This document shows positions 17,090 through 23,958 of a DNA stretch of 64,000 nt, piece by piece (position 1 is the stretch's first letter; each line of letters opens with the position of its first letter). Under the pieces are notes generated by a model, which was not told the origin of the DNA, did no database searches, and was given only the letters and a program-made list of their open reading frames with translations. This DNA is from CAVUMR01 sp963742715 (lineage in GTDB: Bacteria; Actinomycetota; Actinomycetes; Mycobacteriales; Micromonosporaceae), in contig CAVUMR010000002.1 in NCBI GenBank assembly GCA_963742715.1, forward strand, positions 496,001-560,000. Direction: 5' to 3'. Position numbers and translations under genes: made by a program.

Positions 17090-17992
17090 TTGAAGCTGCA
17101 TGCACGCGCCGCGACTCTGGCTGACGCGAGCGCGATCGACGAACTGATCCATGCCTACGAACTGGCCTACCACGGTCGAGCCGTCAACCCTGGCGCGGCG
17201 AAGGATCGGCTGACCGAGCGAGGCTCCGAACCGGCACTGGTCGAGGATTCCACCGGATCGGTGCTCGGCTTCGGCCACACCTGGCGGTACGGATCCCTGG
17301 CCCAGTGCTACGCCCGGGTACACCCGGAGGCCACCGGCCGTGGCGTCGGCACGGCGCTGCTGTCGTACCTCGAGCAGCGCGCCACCATGTTCGGGGCACC
17401 GGTCTTCACCGTGATGCAACCCGGCCCCGACACCGCGGGCACCGGCCTGTTGCGGGCGCGGGGGTACACCGAAATCTGCCACGTACTGCGGATGCACCGG
17501 GAACTGGGCGGCTACCAGCCGCCGTCAGCGCCGGTGCCGCCGGACGTGGAGATCCTGCCGTACGACCCGGACCGGGACTCGGCGCAGCTGTACGCGGCGA
17601 ACCAGGCCGCGTTCCCGCGCGACGCAACCGAAGAGGACCAGTGGTGGCATGAGCGGTGCGCGGATCCGACCAAGGAGTTCGACCCGGCGTTGTGGTTCGT
17701 GGCCAGGCAGGGGGACGAGCTCGTCGGCCTCTCGCTCGGCAGCAGGCGTGACTGGCAGGGCGGCCGGGAGGGGTACGTCGGCGATGTCGGCGTCCACCCA
17801 TCCCAGCGCGGGCGAGGAATCGCCTTCGCGTTGCTCACCAGGACGTTGGCCACGTTCGCGGCGGACGGTCTGCCGACGGCCGCGCTGGATGTCGAGGCGG
17901 ACAACCTGACCGGGGCGATCCGGCTGTACAGCAAGGCGGGGATGCAGCCGTCACCCCAGTCCACCGAGTGGGCCAAGCAACTGTCCAACTGA
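17090..17992 (+). CDS. Two-domain GNAT acetyltransferase (MshD-like architecture)
   Basis: A 300-residue protein with two GNAT folds in tandem. The first has the acyl-CoA loop ATGRGVGTALLSYLEQ (near residues 80-95), the second HPSQRGRGIAFALLTRTL (near 240-257). Tandem GNAT architecture and length match mycothiol synthase MshD, but many unrelated actinobacterial acetyltransferases share it, so I do not assign mshD. I prefer TTG 17090, which has GAGAGGGA at 7-nt spacing; GTG 17072 would overlap that site. A Cys-containing leader ORF lies upstream. A strong terminator separates it from the convergent arsI. Confidence 0.8.
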   Translation: MKLHARAATLADASAIDELIHAYELAYHGRAVNPGAAKDRLTERGSEPALVEDSTGSVLGFGHTWRYGSLAQCYARVHPEATGRGVGTALLSYLEQRATMFGAPVFTVMQPGPDTAGTGLLRARGYTEICHVLRMHRELGGYQPPSAPVPPDVEILPYDPDRDSAQLYAANQAAFPRDATEEDQWWHERCADPTKEFDPALWFVARQGDELVGLSLGSRRDWQGGREGYVGDVGVHPSQRGRGIAFALLTRTLATFAADGLPTAALDVEADNLTGAIRLYSKAGMQPSPQSTEWAKQLSN

Positions 17993-18002
17993 TCGCGACG
18001 AC

Positions 18003-18034
18003 CTGAGGACCAGCCGCTCCTGGCTGGTCCTCAG
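18003..18034. terminator. Strong bidirectional hairpin
   Basis: Perfect 13-bp inverted repeat CTGAGGACCAGCC / GGCTGGTCCTCAG (18003-18015, 18022-18034) with a 6-nt loop, extended by CGACGA / TCGTCG outside. It lies between the convergent acetyltransferase and arsI genes. Confidence 0.8.
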
Positions 18035-18089
18035 CTCGTCGGGGTGGTAGCGGTGGCACCCGGCCTGGCCAGGCGCCGGTCGGAGCAGG

Positions 18090-18581
18090 TCAGCAGCAGC
18101 CGGCGTTCGCGCCCGCCGGCTCGAGCTCCCCCTCCTGTACCGGCAGGCAACAGGTGCTGTCGCCGCCCTGTCCGGGAGTGCAGCAGGCGCTGTCACCGGC
18201 CCGGTCCAGGGAGTCGGCGTCACCCTTGACCACGTACACCTCCCACGGCTCGCTGCCGGGGCCGCGTACCCACACCTTGTCCTGCACGGCGTAGCAGCAG
18301 GACGTGTCGTTCTCGGACAGGGTGACCAGCCCGGACTCTTCCAGTCGCGTGGTCGCGGCGGTCACCTCGTCGGTGCTGAACACCTCGACCCCGAGGTGGT
18401 CCATGACGGTCGGCTGGGCCGGCTCGCCCTCGATGAGTACGAGCTTGAGCGGCGGCTCCTCGATGGCGAAGTTCGCGTATCCCGGCCGCTGCTTGGCCGG
18501 CTCGACGCCGAACAGCTTGGAGTAGAACGCCACCGATCCCTCGAGGTCGGACACGCGCAGAGCCAGCTGGACGCGGGACAT
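18090..18581 (-). CDS. arsI: ArsI/CadI family vicinal-oxygen-chelate protein (C-As lyase type)
   Basis: A 163-residue glyoxalase-fold protein. ArsI enzymes cleave the carbon-arsenic bond of trivalent organoarsenicals such as MAs(III); CadI is the cadmium-induced name. Seen: Gln5 in MSRVQLALRV, His62 in MDHLGVEV and Glu114 in EPWEVY as the metal site, and the arsenical-binding pair Cys95-Cys96 in NDTSCCYAVQDKVWV. The body ends near residue 122. A ~40-residue tail adds three more CC pairs (ACC, TCC, GCC at the very end), which is unusual. ATG 18581 has AAGGAGGTG just upstream. It diverges from arsR across a shared operator region. Confidence 0.9.
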   Translation of the reverse strand: MSRVQLALRVSDLEGSVAFYSKLFGVEPAKQRPGYANFAIEEPPLKLVLIEGEPAQPTVMDHLGVEVFSTDEVTAATTRLEESGLVTLSENDTSCCYAVQDKVWVRGPGSEPWEVYVVKGDADSLDRAGDSACCTPGQGGDSTCCLPVQEGELEPAGANAGCC

Positions 18582-18594
18582 CCCGCACCTCCTT

Positions 18595-18666
18595 GATTCG
18601 ACATTCATCTAAACGAGAGCTTGCCACGCTGTATAGACCAGCGTCAAACTAGACGGGTGTCGAATC
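18595..18666. promoter_or_regulatory. Divergent ars control region with mirrored operator motifs
   Basis: The motif GATTCGACA-N4-TCTA occurs at 18595-18611 and in inverted orientation at 18650-18666 (TAGA-N4-TGTCGAATC), 13 bases identical in each. The left copy lies upstream of arsI, the right copy overlaps the GTG of arsR. TTGCCA (18621) with TCAAAC 17 bp on could place an arsR start point at the GTG itself, i.e. a leaderless message. Binding by ArsR is inferred. Confidence 0.55.
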
Positions 18667-19034
18667 GAGAACTGCCGGTGCTGTACACCGGTGCCTGCTG
18701 TACGCCGATGGTCACCGAGGCGCTGACCGCCGATGACGCCGTCGAGCTCGCCCGGGGCTTCAAAGCTCTGGGCGATCCGGTACGCCTGCGACTGTTGTCC
18801 ATGATCGCGGCCCAGGGCGGGGGAGAGGTCTGCGTGTGCGAGCTGACCGGCGCCTTCACCGTGGCCGGGCCGACGATCTCGCACCATCTCAAGGTGCTGC
18901 GCGAGGCCGGCCTGGTCGCCAGCGAACGGCGCGGGACGTGGGTCTACTACCGGGTGGTGCCGGACGCGCTGGCCGCCCTGTCGCAACTGCTCGACGCCTC
19001 GACGGCGACCGCGCCGGCCGAGGTCGGTTCGTGA
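18657..19034 (+). CDS. arsR: ArsR-family arsenic-responsive repressor
   Basis: A 125-residue winged-helix repressor, expected to leave its operator when As(III) binds its thiols. Seen: an N-terminal ACC (residues 12-14), the metal-box-like GEVCVCELTGAF with two Cys (about 60-71), and the recognition helix TISHHLKVLREAGLV. GTG 18657 is chosen because the message can start there and the operator overlaps it; a TTG at 18621 is an in-frame alternative. It is the first gene of arsR-aqpS-arsC, its stop overlapping the next GTG (GTGA). Confidence 0.9.
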   Translation: MSNRELPVLYTGACCTPMVTEALTADDAVELARGFKALGDPVRLRLLSMIAAQGGGEVCVCELTGAFTVAGPTISHHLKVLREAGLVASERRGTWVYYRVVPDALAALSQLLDASTATAPAEVGS

Positions 19035-19753
19035 GCCTGGCCCGTCGCGCGTCGGCCGAGTTCGCCGGTACCGGGCTGCTCGTTACCGCGGTGGTCGGCT
19101 CCGGCGTCGCGGCCGCCCGGTTGTCCCCGCACGACGTCGGGCTGCAGCTGCTGGAGAACGCGATAGCCACCGCGCTCGCGCTGGCCGTGCTGATCCTGAT
19201 CTTCGGGCCGGTGTCCGGTGCGCATTTCAACCCGGTCGTCTCGGCCGTCGACTGGTGGCTCGGCCGGCGGGCCGGCACCGGTCTGACCCCGACAAACCTC
19301 GGCGGGTACGTCGCCGCGCAGGTCACCGGTGGAATCCTGGGCGCGGCGCTCGCTGATGTGATGTTCGGGCTGCCGGCGGTGAGCTGGTCGCGGACCCATC
19401 GAGGCGGCGGCAGCCTGTGGCTGGCCGAGATCGTCGCTACCAGCGGACTCGTCCTGTGCATCGTCGCGCTGACCCGCAGCGGCCGGACCGCGGCGGTGCC
19501 GGCCGCGGTCGGTGCGTACATCGGCGCCGCCTACTGGTTCACCAGCTCCACCAGTTTCGCCAATCCCGCGGTCACGATCGGCCGGGCGTTCACCGACACG
19601 TTCGCCGGTATCGCCCCCACTTCGGTACCTGGCTTCATGGCCGCGCAACTGCTCGGTGGCCTGGTCGCGATCGCCGGCATCGCCTGGTGGTACCCGGATG
19701 CCTCCCGCGCCGACGCCCTGGTCGTGCCCCACGCAGAGGAGGCCGCGCGATGA
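19031..19753 (+). CDS. aqpS: Aquaglyceroporin-type MIP channel (AqpS-like)
   Basis: A 240-residue six-helix MIP channel. The second NPA box is canonical (SFANPAVTIGRAF), the first is NPV (GAHFNPVVSAVDW). In Sinorhizobium meliloti, AqpS takes the place of ArsB/Acr3: ArsC reduces arsenate and the channel releases arsenite down its gradient. The arrangement arsR-aqpS-arsC here, with no efflux pump in the window, fits that scheme. The GTG start overlaps the arsR stop and the end overlaps the arsC ATG (ATGA), so all three are translationally coupled. The symbol follows the S. meliloti precedent. Confidence 0.85.
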   Translation: MSLARRASAEFAGTGLLVTAVVGSGVAAARLSPHDVGLQLLENAIATALALAVLILIFGPVSGAHFNPVVSAVDWWLGRRAGTGLTPTNLGGYVAAQVTGGILGAALADVMFGLPAVSWSRTHRGGGSLWLAEIVATSGLVLCIVALTRSGRTAAVPAAVGAYIGAAYWFTSSTSFANPAVTIGRAFTDTFAGIAPTSVPGFMAAQLLGGLVAIAGIAWWYPDASRADALVVPHAEEAAR

Positions 19754-20154
19754 GCCGGCCCAGCGTGCTGTTCGTGTGCGTGCACAACGCCGGCCGCTCC
19801 CAGATGGCCGCCGGCTGGCTGCGTCACCTTGCCGGCGACACCGTCGAGGTGCGGTCCGCCGGCTCCGAACCCGCCGATCAGCTCAACCCGGTCGCGGTCG
19901 CGGCGATGCGCGAGGTCGGCATCGACCTCACCGCCGAACAACCCAAGAAACTCGACTTTGGTACCGCCGAGCAGAGCGACGTGATCATCACGATGGGCTG
20001 TGGCGACGCCTGTCCGGTCTTCCCCGGCAAGCGGTACGAGGACTGGCAGCTCACCGATCCGGCCGGACAACCCATCGAGATCGTCCGGGTGGTACGAGAC
20101 GACATCCGCGCCCGCGTCGAGAAGCTGCTCGCCGAGCTCGCGCCGGAGCACTGA
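19750..20154 (+). CDS. arsC: Arsenate reductase, low-molecular-weight phosphatase type
   Basis: A 134-residue enzyme reducing arsenate to arsenite. The N-terminal P-loop CVHNAGRSQMA (CX5R) carries the nucleophilic Cys. GCGDACPVFPGKRYEDW carries the further redox Cys pair. This GCGD-CPVFPGKRYEDW form is like the mycothiol- or thioredoxin-coupled actinobacterial ArsC enzymes. It is the last gene of the ars operon; its ATG overlaps the aqpS stop. The left end of an integrated element begins 38 bp after the stop, so the operon itself lies outside that element. Confidence 0.92.
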   Translation: MSRPSVLFVCVHNAGRSQMAAGWLRHLAGDTVEVRSAGSEPADQLNPVAVAAMREVGIDLTAEQPKKLDFGTAEQSDVIITMGCGDACPVFPGKRYEDWQLTDPAGQPIEIVRVVRDDIRARVEKLLAELAPEH

Positions 20155-20192
20155 CGTACGGCCCAGGAACGTGCTCTGAGCTGGGATTTCGT

Positions 20193-20238
20193 TGTGGAGC
20201 GGGTGACGGGAATCGAACCCGCACCATCAGCTTGGAAG
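20193..20238. repeat. attL: tRNA-Gly 3'-fragment
   Basis: 46 bp identical to 25503-25548, covering the tRNA-Gly from anticodon loop to CCA. The rest of the tRNA is missing here. This marks the original chromosomal 3' end displaced by integration. Confidence 0.9.
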
Positions 20239-20344
20239 TGGTCTTGCTGGAGTTCTGGGCCGGCTGGCTAGCGCCATCGACCTCGGTTCTGGCTAGATGG
20301 CCGCTGGCCGCTCTCGCCCGGTACTGGCCCATGTTGACCGGGTG

Positions 20345-20365
20345 ATCGGGCACGCAACGGGCACG
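20345..20365 (+). promoter_or_regulatory. Left arm-type integrase site candidate
   Basis: 21-bp sequence ATCGGGCACGCAACGGGCACG, matching 25414-25434 at 19 of 21 positions. Each contains two CGGGCACG boxes 11 bp apart. It lies 107 bp inside the left att core. Confidence 0.55.
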
Positions 20366-20496
20366 GCGGTTGAGGCTCCTTCCCGTTCGTCACGTTGCTC
20401 CCGGCCGACCCGCTCAACTCGCCTGCTAAGCCGCGCGTCTACCCCTCGTGCTGCCGACGGTCAACCACTCATGTGGACGACGTCGCATGCGTGTAT

Positions 20497-20539
20497 GTGT
20501 GATCACACGGCGTGGCGGCTGTGATCGAACATGTGTTCG
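20497..20539 (+). promoter_or_regulatory. Two palindromes upstream of the IF2-N gene
   Basis: GTGTGATCACAC (20497-20508) is a perfect 12-bp palindrome. CGAACA-TG-TGTTCG (20526-20539) is a perfect inverted repeat. They lie 78 and 47 bp before the ATG 20586 and are candidate operators. The rest of 20239-20575 has no gene I can support. Confidence 0.4.
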
Positions 20540-20585
20540 GGGTAGCCTTCCGAACGTTGATCACTGGTCCCGTTGGAGGAGCCAG

Positions 20586-21347
20586 ATGCCATACCCCCCG
20601 ATCCCTTCGCCACGCCGTTCTCGTGTTCATGAGCTGGCTAAGGAGCTTGGCGTTCCCGCGGCTCAGATCCTGGCCGACCTGAAAGTCATGGGCGAATTCG
20701 TCAAGAGCGCATCGTCCACCGTTGAGGTGCCGATCGCGGATCGGCTTCGTCGCCTGCACCAAGCCGGCCGGTTCCATGCGCCCCCTGCCGAGCCGGCGAG
20801 TGCTACAACATCAGCACCTGGCGCTGAAGGGCGTCGACCAGCTCCATCCCGGTACGTCCGGGTCGATTCACGACAAGTCCCCCGCGAACCCCGCCGCCAG
20901 CCTTCCTTGCCACGGCGACGCCTCGGACCGCGAGGGGCCACGGTGGATGAACTGTTTCCCGATCCCGAGGACGCAGCCCTGGCCCGTGCTCTCGGTATTA
21001 CAAGAGCTCAGCGACGACGTGACCGACAGGAACCGTTGACCGGCCTGGCGCGCACCATCCGGGATCACTTCGAAGGCGTGTACGACGAGGAAGCTCGTCG
21101 GCTTGCAAAATCCTGGGCGTGGTTGGGCGAGAAAGGATCGCGCGCCTGGTGGGACGCCGGTTTGGGCCTACATGACCACGGACAGGCAGTGGAGCTGGCC
21201 CGTTATGGCATTCAGCCACACCATGCCGACCTTGTTCTGGATGGCTGGCCGGTTCGGCGCTACCTTCAGCGTCGCGTTCCCAGCGAATGGCTCGCCGCGA
21301 GGCTTCGCGACCACGGTCATCTTGCCGAGGATGCCGCCCGAGCCTGA
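20586..21347 (+). CDS. IF2-N-terminal-domain protein of a mobile element
   Basis: A 253-residue protein. The N-terminus (RVHELAKELGVPAAQILADL, about residues 13-32) matches the IF2_N domain found at the start of translation factor IF-2, but no G domain follows. The rest is a basic, Arg/Pro-rich linker and a helical C-terminal domain (ARTIRDHFEGVYDEEARRLA...). Proteins with a stand-alone IF2_N domain recur in actinobacterial integrative elements; their function is unknown. ATG 20586 has GGAGGA directly upstream and fits the domain start. Confidence 0.75.
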   Translation: MPYPPIPSPRRSRVHELAKELGVPAAQILADLKVMGEFVKSASSTVEVPIADRLRRLHQAGRFHAPPAEPASATTSAPGAEGRRPAPSRYVRVDSRQVPREPRRQPSLPRRRLGPRGATVDELFPDPEDAALARALGITRAQRRRDRQEPLTGLARTIRDHFEGVYDEEARRLAKSWAWLGEKGSRAWWDAGLGLHDHGQAVELARYGIQPHHADLVLDGWPVRRYLQRRVPSEWLAARLRDHGHLAEDAARA

Positions 21348-21364
21348 CAGTCAGCATCAACTTC

Positions 21365-21459
21365 GAGGCGAGGTGGGGACTTGAACCCCTAAACCGGGAG
21401 GCCGGCTCGAGCCGAGGTCGACCGGGTGGATCACTGCGGTGACCTGCGCTCCTCGCCTC
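21365..21459 (-). other. 95-nt tRNA-like hairpin
   Basis: On the minus strand, GAGGCGAGG (21459-21451) and CCTCGCCTC (21373-21365) can close a perfect 9-bp acceptor-like stem around a 95-nt unit. Just inside the 3' arm is GGGGTTCAAGTCCCC, a T-arm with the consensus GGTTCAANNCC. Six-base-pair D-arm-like pairing GGTCAC-CGCA-GTGATC is also possible. No convincing anticodon arm is seen and no CCA follows. It could be a degenerate or non-canonical tRNA or an old att remnant. Confidence 0.35.
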
Positions 21460-21637
21460 AGTAGCTCTCAACGTTTCGCACTCGGTGCCACGCTCGGTTG
21501 TACTGCGGTTGTACTTGTCGATCTCGCGCTACCGGTCAGACTGAGTCCCTACTTAGCCGGTAGACGACAGTCCTTTGCGACGTAAGCCGATACGCTCCAC
21601 TACCTGAAGTTGAGCGTCTGTCCGACCGGGGGCCCGT

Positions 21638-22006
21638 GTGCGAGACATCGAGGTACGGGACATCCTCGTGTTGGCTCGTGCAGAGCTCCCTGACCCCCAA
21701 GCCGACCTTAAGCAGTTGTACCTATGGCGGCATGAATACTTGACGACTGCGGCCAAGGCGGTGGTTGGTGCCGGGGCATCTCTTCTGATAGCCGTCTTTG
21801 CAGCAGCCCTCCAGCACAAGACCGACGCTGCGTGGTGGCCTGTACTTGCGGGCTCCTTTGGAGCTGTGGCGGTACTTGGGATCGGCGTTTATACCTATCG
21901 ACGGACTCGCCGCATCTACCGTGAGTACGTAATTGCACAAGAGTTGCTTGGGGAGGCGATTAGAGTCCAGCCGTTCCTTCGCCTTAACGAAGTAAGAGAG
22001 CAGTAA
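21638..22006 (+). CDS. Small two-helix membrane protein of the element
   Basis: A 122-residue protein of unknown family. A charged N-terminus (EVRDILVLARAELPDPQADL) precedes two membrane helices (about 40-60 and 69-87), then a basic stop-transfer YRRTRRIYREY and a cytoplasmic tail. GTG 21638 follows GGGGGCC. It is followed after 3 bp by another small membrane ORF, so the genes 21638-22652 look like one operon. Codon GC bias is lower than in the flanking chromosome, in line with horizontal acquisition. Confidence 0.65.
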   Translation: MRDIEVRDILVLARAELPDPQADLKQLYLWRHEYLTTAAKAVVGAGASLLIAVFAAALQHKTDAAWWPVLAGSFGAVAVLGIGVYTYRRTRRIYREYVIAQELLGEAIRVQPFLRLNEVREQ

Positions 22007-22009
22007 TCG

Positions 22010-22126
22010 ATGGTGGACTGGACCGACTGGGCAAACATCGCCGCGGCTGCATCCGGGATCGTCGCAGGCGTGGTGGGGTGGTCGACCTCATTCAGTAGGT
22101 ACCGGCGACAGAGGGACGGCGATTAA
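22010..22126 (+). CDS. 38-residue single-span membrane peptide, possibly the N-terminus of the next gene
   Basis: ATG 22010 opens MVDWTDWANIAAAASGIVAG and continues to TAA 22124-22126. It has one hydrophobic helix (about residues 8-26) followed by a basic anchor (RYRRQRDGD). The upstream gene ends 4 bp before the ATG. The stop overlaps the open frame of the next gene, which continues in another frame. The pair may be one gene split by a frameshift, or two coupled genes. Confidence 0.5.
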   Translation: MVDWTDWANIAAAASGIVAGVVGWSTSFSRYRRQRDGD

Positions 22127-22652
22127 CTCAGCGGATGCAGAGACCCTCGGAAGGTATCTTTTCGAGGAAATCGGAGCGGTGAGAGTAAGTGACGTTGTGT
22201 CGGACCCTAAGCTCCGAGGACGCACTTTGGGTGCCTTTGCCCGACTGACGCAGTTCATCGGCGGTGAGCCGACACCTGACAGTGGTGAACCTGTTGCGGC
22301 GCGGGTTTCGTCGCAACTTTCATCCCGCGAGCTCAGCAAGGCCCGTAACCAGATTCTCATAGGCGAAATTTGGAACGGACTGGCCCGGATGCGACGCCAC
22401 CTAGAAATCGTGCTTAGACATTCTCATCCGGAGCTGGAGAAAGCTCGCATGGGCGCTGGCCAATTGATCTCGGCCGCGGGCAGGCTTGGCGCAGTACCAG
22501 AGGGCGTGATGCCCCCGCTGCGCTACGCGGTAAGTGTGGCCAACAAGGCAATCCACGGCGAACCTGTGGAGGTGGCTGAGGCGCTTGAGGCAGTCGAAAG
22601 TGCTGACTATGGACTCAGTCAAGTGCATGTGGTTGATCCGGATACTCAGTAG
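22122..22652 (+). CDS. HEPN/DUF4145-like protein with non-standard or frameshifted start
   Basis: The first conventional start in this frame is GTG 22179 (157 aa). Coding character clearly extends upstream, however: SADAETLGRYLFEEIGAV precedes it in frame. An ATT at 22122 has AGAGGGA five bases upstream and overlaps the stop of the preceding peptide. The C-terminal half (SVANKAIHGEPVEVAEALEA) resembles the NxxxH end of DUF4145/HEPN-like domains. With the preceding ORF it would make a membrane-anchored HEPN-like protein. Either an ATT-initiated coupled gene or a gene broken by a single-base frameshift; sequence alone cannot decide. Confidence 0.5.
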   Translation: MNSADAETLGRYLFEEIGAVRVSDVVSDPKLRGRTLGAFARLTQFIGGEPTPDSGEPVAARVSSQLSSRELSKARNQILIGEIWNGLARMRRHLEIVLRHSHPELEKARMGAGQLISAAGRLGAVPEGVMPPLRYAVSVANKAIHGEPVEVAEALEAVESADYGLSQVHVVDPDTQ

Positions 22653-22820
22653 CGAAATATGGCCAGTCCGGGCTTCCGACTCAAGGCCTGATCCAGCATG
22701 GCCGCCGCGCCTGACCCCCAGCCTCGGCGCTGTGGGGGTTGCCGGGGGCGTGTTCGGCTGGTTGTAGCACGCAGGAGCAGTTCAGCGCCCGCACACGAGC
22801 GTGCCGGGTTACGGCCGTTG

Positions 22821-23597
22821 CTATAAGCGATGGCTGTCAGGTGCGGAAGAGTCATGACCACTTGCTGAGCGGTCTTCCAGCAGGGAGCCAAGATGCTGAA
22901 GTGCGACGAAAAGCTCATCTTCTTCCAGCCATGCGGATATTGCCGTGTTCACTTCGGGAATCACTGATACTTGCGGCATGCCACTTAGCAACTCTTCGGC
23001 GATCGGGGCGATATGTATCCAAATTTGATTGAGGTGCCCGGCAAGGTCTACCCACAAAAACGCAGACTCGATCTGCCTATGGTCCGGCAAGAGCGAGGTT
23101 GCGCGAGTTGTCGGGTGCCCACCCAATTCGCAATGATGCCAGTAGTCGGAGGCCAGGAATCGGCCACCTGCCCGCCTCCTTAATTGGCCAGGTGTCCAGT
23201 ACTGGCGACGCGCCGACCGATCTGCACGTAGCCATGTCGATGCAGCGCTACTCTCGTGCTTGAAAGCGGATGCAAGGTACTCAACCTCCACGAGTTGTCG
23301 GATGAGCGCGCTCGCAGCGTACTTATTATCAGCCTCCATCAGACATATCGCGCCGTTGGCCAGCTCGCCACCAATTTGCGCCACCGTCGCGACTCCAACT
23401 GTTTGATCACTACCAAACGAGAACGTTGAGGACTTGTCTCTCCGGTCAGACCCTATGAAGTAGCCCACTACCCATAACGCCTTCCCAACGGATGCGAGGC
23501 CTTCTGCAATAGCACGGCAGGCCGAGGACCTAACCGCTCCGGTAGCCGGGTCTTCCGCCATGCGTTCCAGATGCCGCTGGATCTCTTCATCGCTCAT
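22821..23597 (-). CDS. Hypothetical protein of the element, alpha-helical
   Basis: A 258-residue protein of unknown function, encoded against the direction of the other cargo genes. It is helical, with a central ASALIRQLVEVEYLASAF and SDYWHHCELGGHPTTRA. These phrases resemble a widespread group of actinobacterial hypothetical proteins distantly like DUF5677/HEPN-type folds; I regard that as a guess. No signal peptide is clear. ATG 23597 starts MSDEEIQRHLERMAED. Base composition is lower in GC than the chromosome around the element. Confidence 0.7.
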   Translation of the reverse strand: MSDEEIQRHLERMAEDPATGAVRSSACRAIAEGLASVGKALWVVGYFIGSDRRDKSSTFSFGSDQTVGVATVAQIGGELANGAICLMEADNKYAASALIRQLVEVEYLASAFKHESSAASTWLRADRSARRQYWTPGQLRRRAGGRFLASDYWHHCELGGHPTTRATSLLPDHRQIESAFLWVDLAGHLNQIWIHIAPIAEELLSGMPQVSVIPEVNTAISAWLEEDELFVALQHLGSLLEDRSASGHDSSAPDSHRL

Positions 23598-23958
23598 AAA
23601 CCTGAGTCAACCACTGGCGCGAACGGGCTCATCCCGGCCCACTGCTTCCGGACCGGCTACGTCAGGTGAGGGTTGACAGTGGCGGGCGACGGAGGTCGTG
23701 CCGGGCAGGCGTCGCGCGCAACGTTCGGGCAGGCCGTGGCCCGCCCGGTGATAACCGGCCCGGAGGGGTCGCAGAGGCTCCGAGGTCAAGGGCGGGCCGT
23801 AGGCCCGTCGCGTAGCGGCGCGTAGCGCCCTTGAGCTTGGAGGGGCGGCCCCGCATCATGCGTGGCGCCTGTCCGGCGCGGCCGGCCGTGACGCGCCGTA
23901 CGGCCGTGCGTGGTGACGAGCTCGCGCACAACCGGGGTGCCGGCCGGCTGCCGGCCCA
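23598..23958. other. Non-coding, very GC-rich stretch before xis
   Basis: No gene is supported in these 361 bp. They contain the inverted repeat at 23786-23834 and several short GGCCG/CGGCC repeats. In integrative elements such a stretch next to xis-int often holds a promoter or an origin; nothing here proves that. Confidence 0.4.
23786..23834. repeat. Imperfect stem-loop with internal repeats
   Basis: Arms TCAAGGGCG (23786-23794) and CGCCCTTGA (23826-23834) are perfect. Inside are GGGCCGTAGGCCC (palindromic) and two GCGTAGCG copies. It is a candidate origin or control site of the element. Confidence 0.4.

Noticed and set aside
17090..17992. Naming the two-domain GNAT gene mshD
   Set aside because: Architecture matches, but tandem GNATs are common and no MshD-specific residue could be verified.
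20193..20238. A second tRNA-Gly gene
   Set aside because: Only the 3' part is present; the 5' half is missing, so it is an att fragment.
21365..21459. tRNA-Sec (selC) interpretation of the 95-nt hairpin
   Set aside because: The length fits, but there is no TCA anticodon arm and no CCA end.
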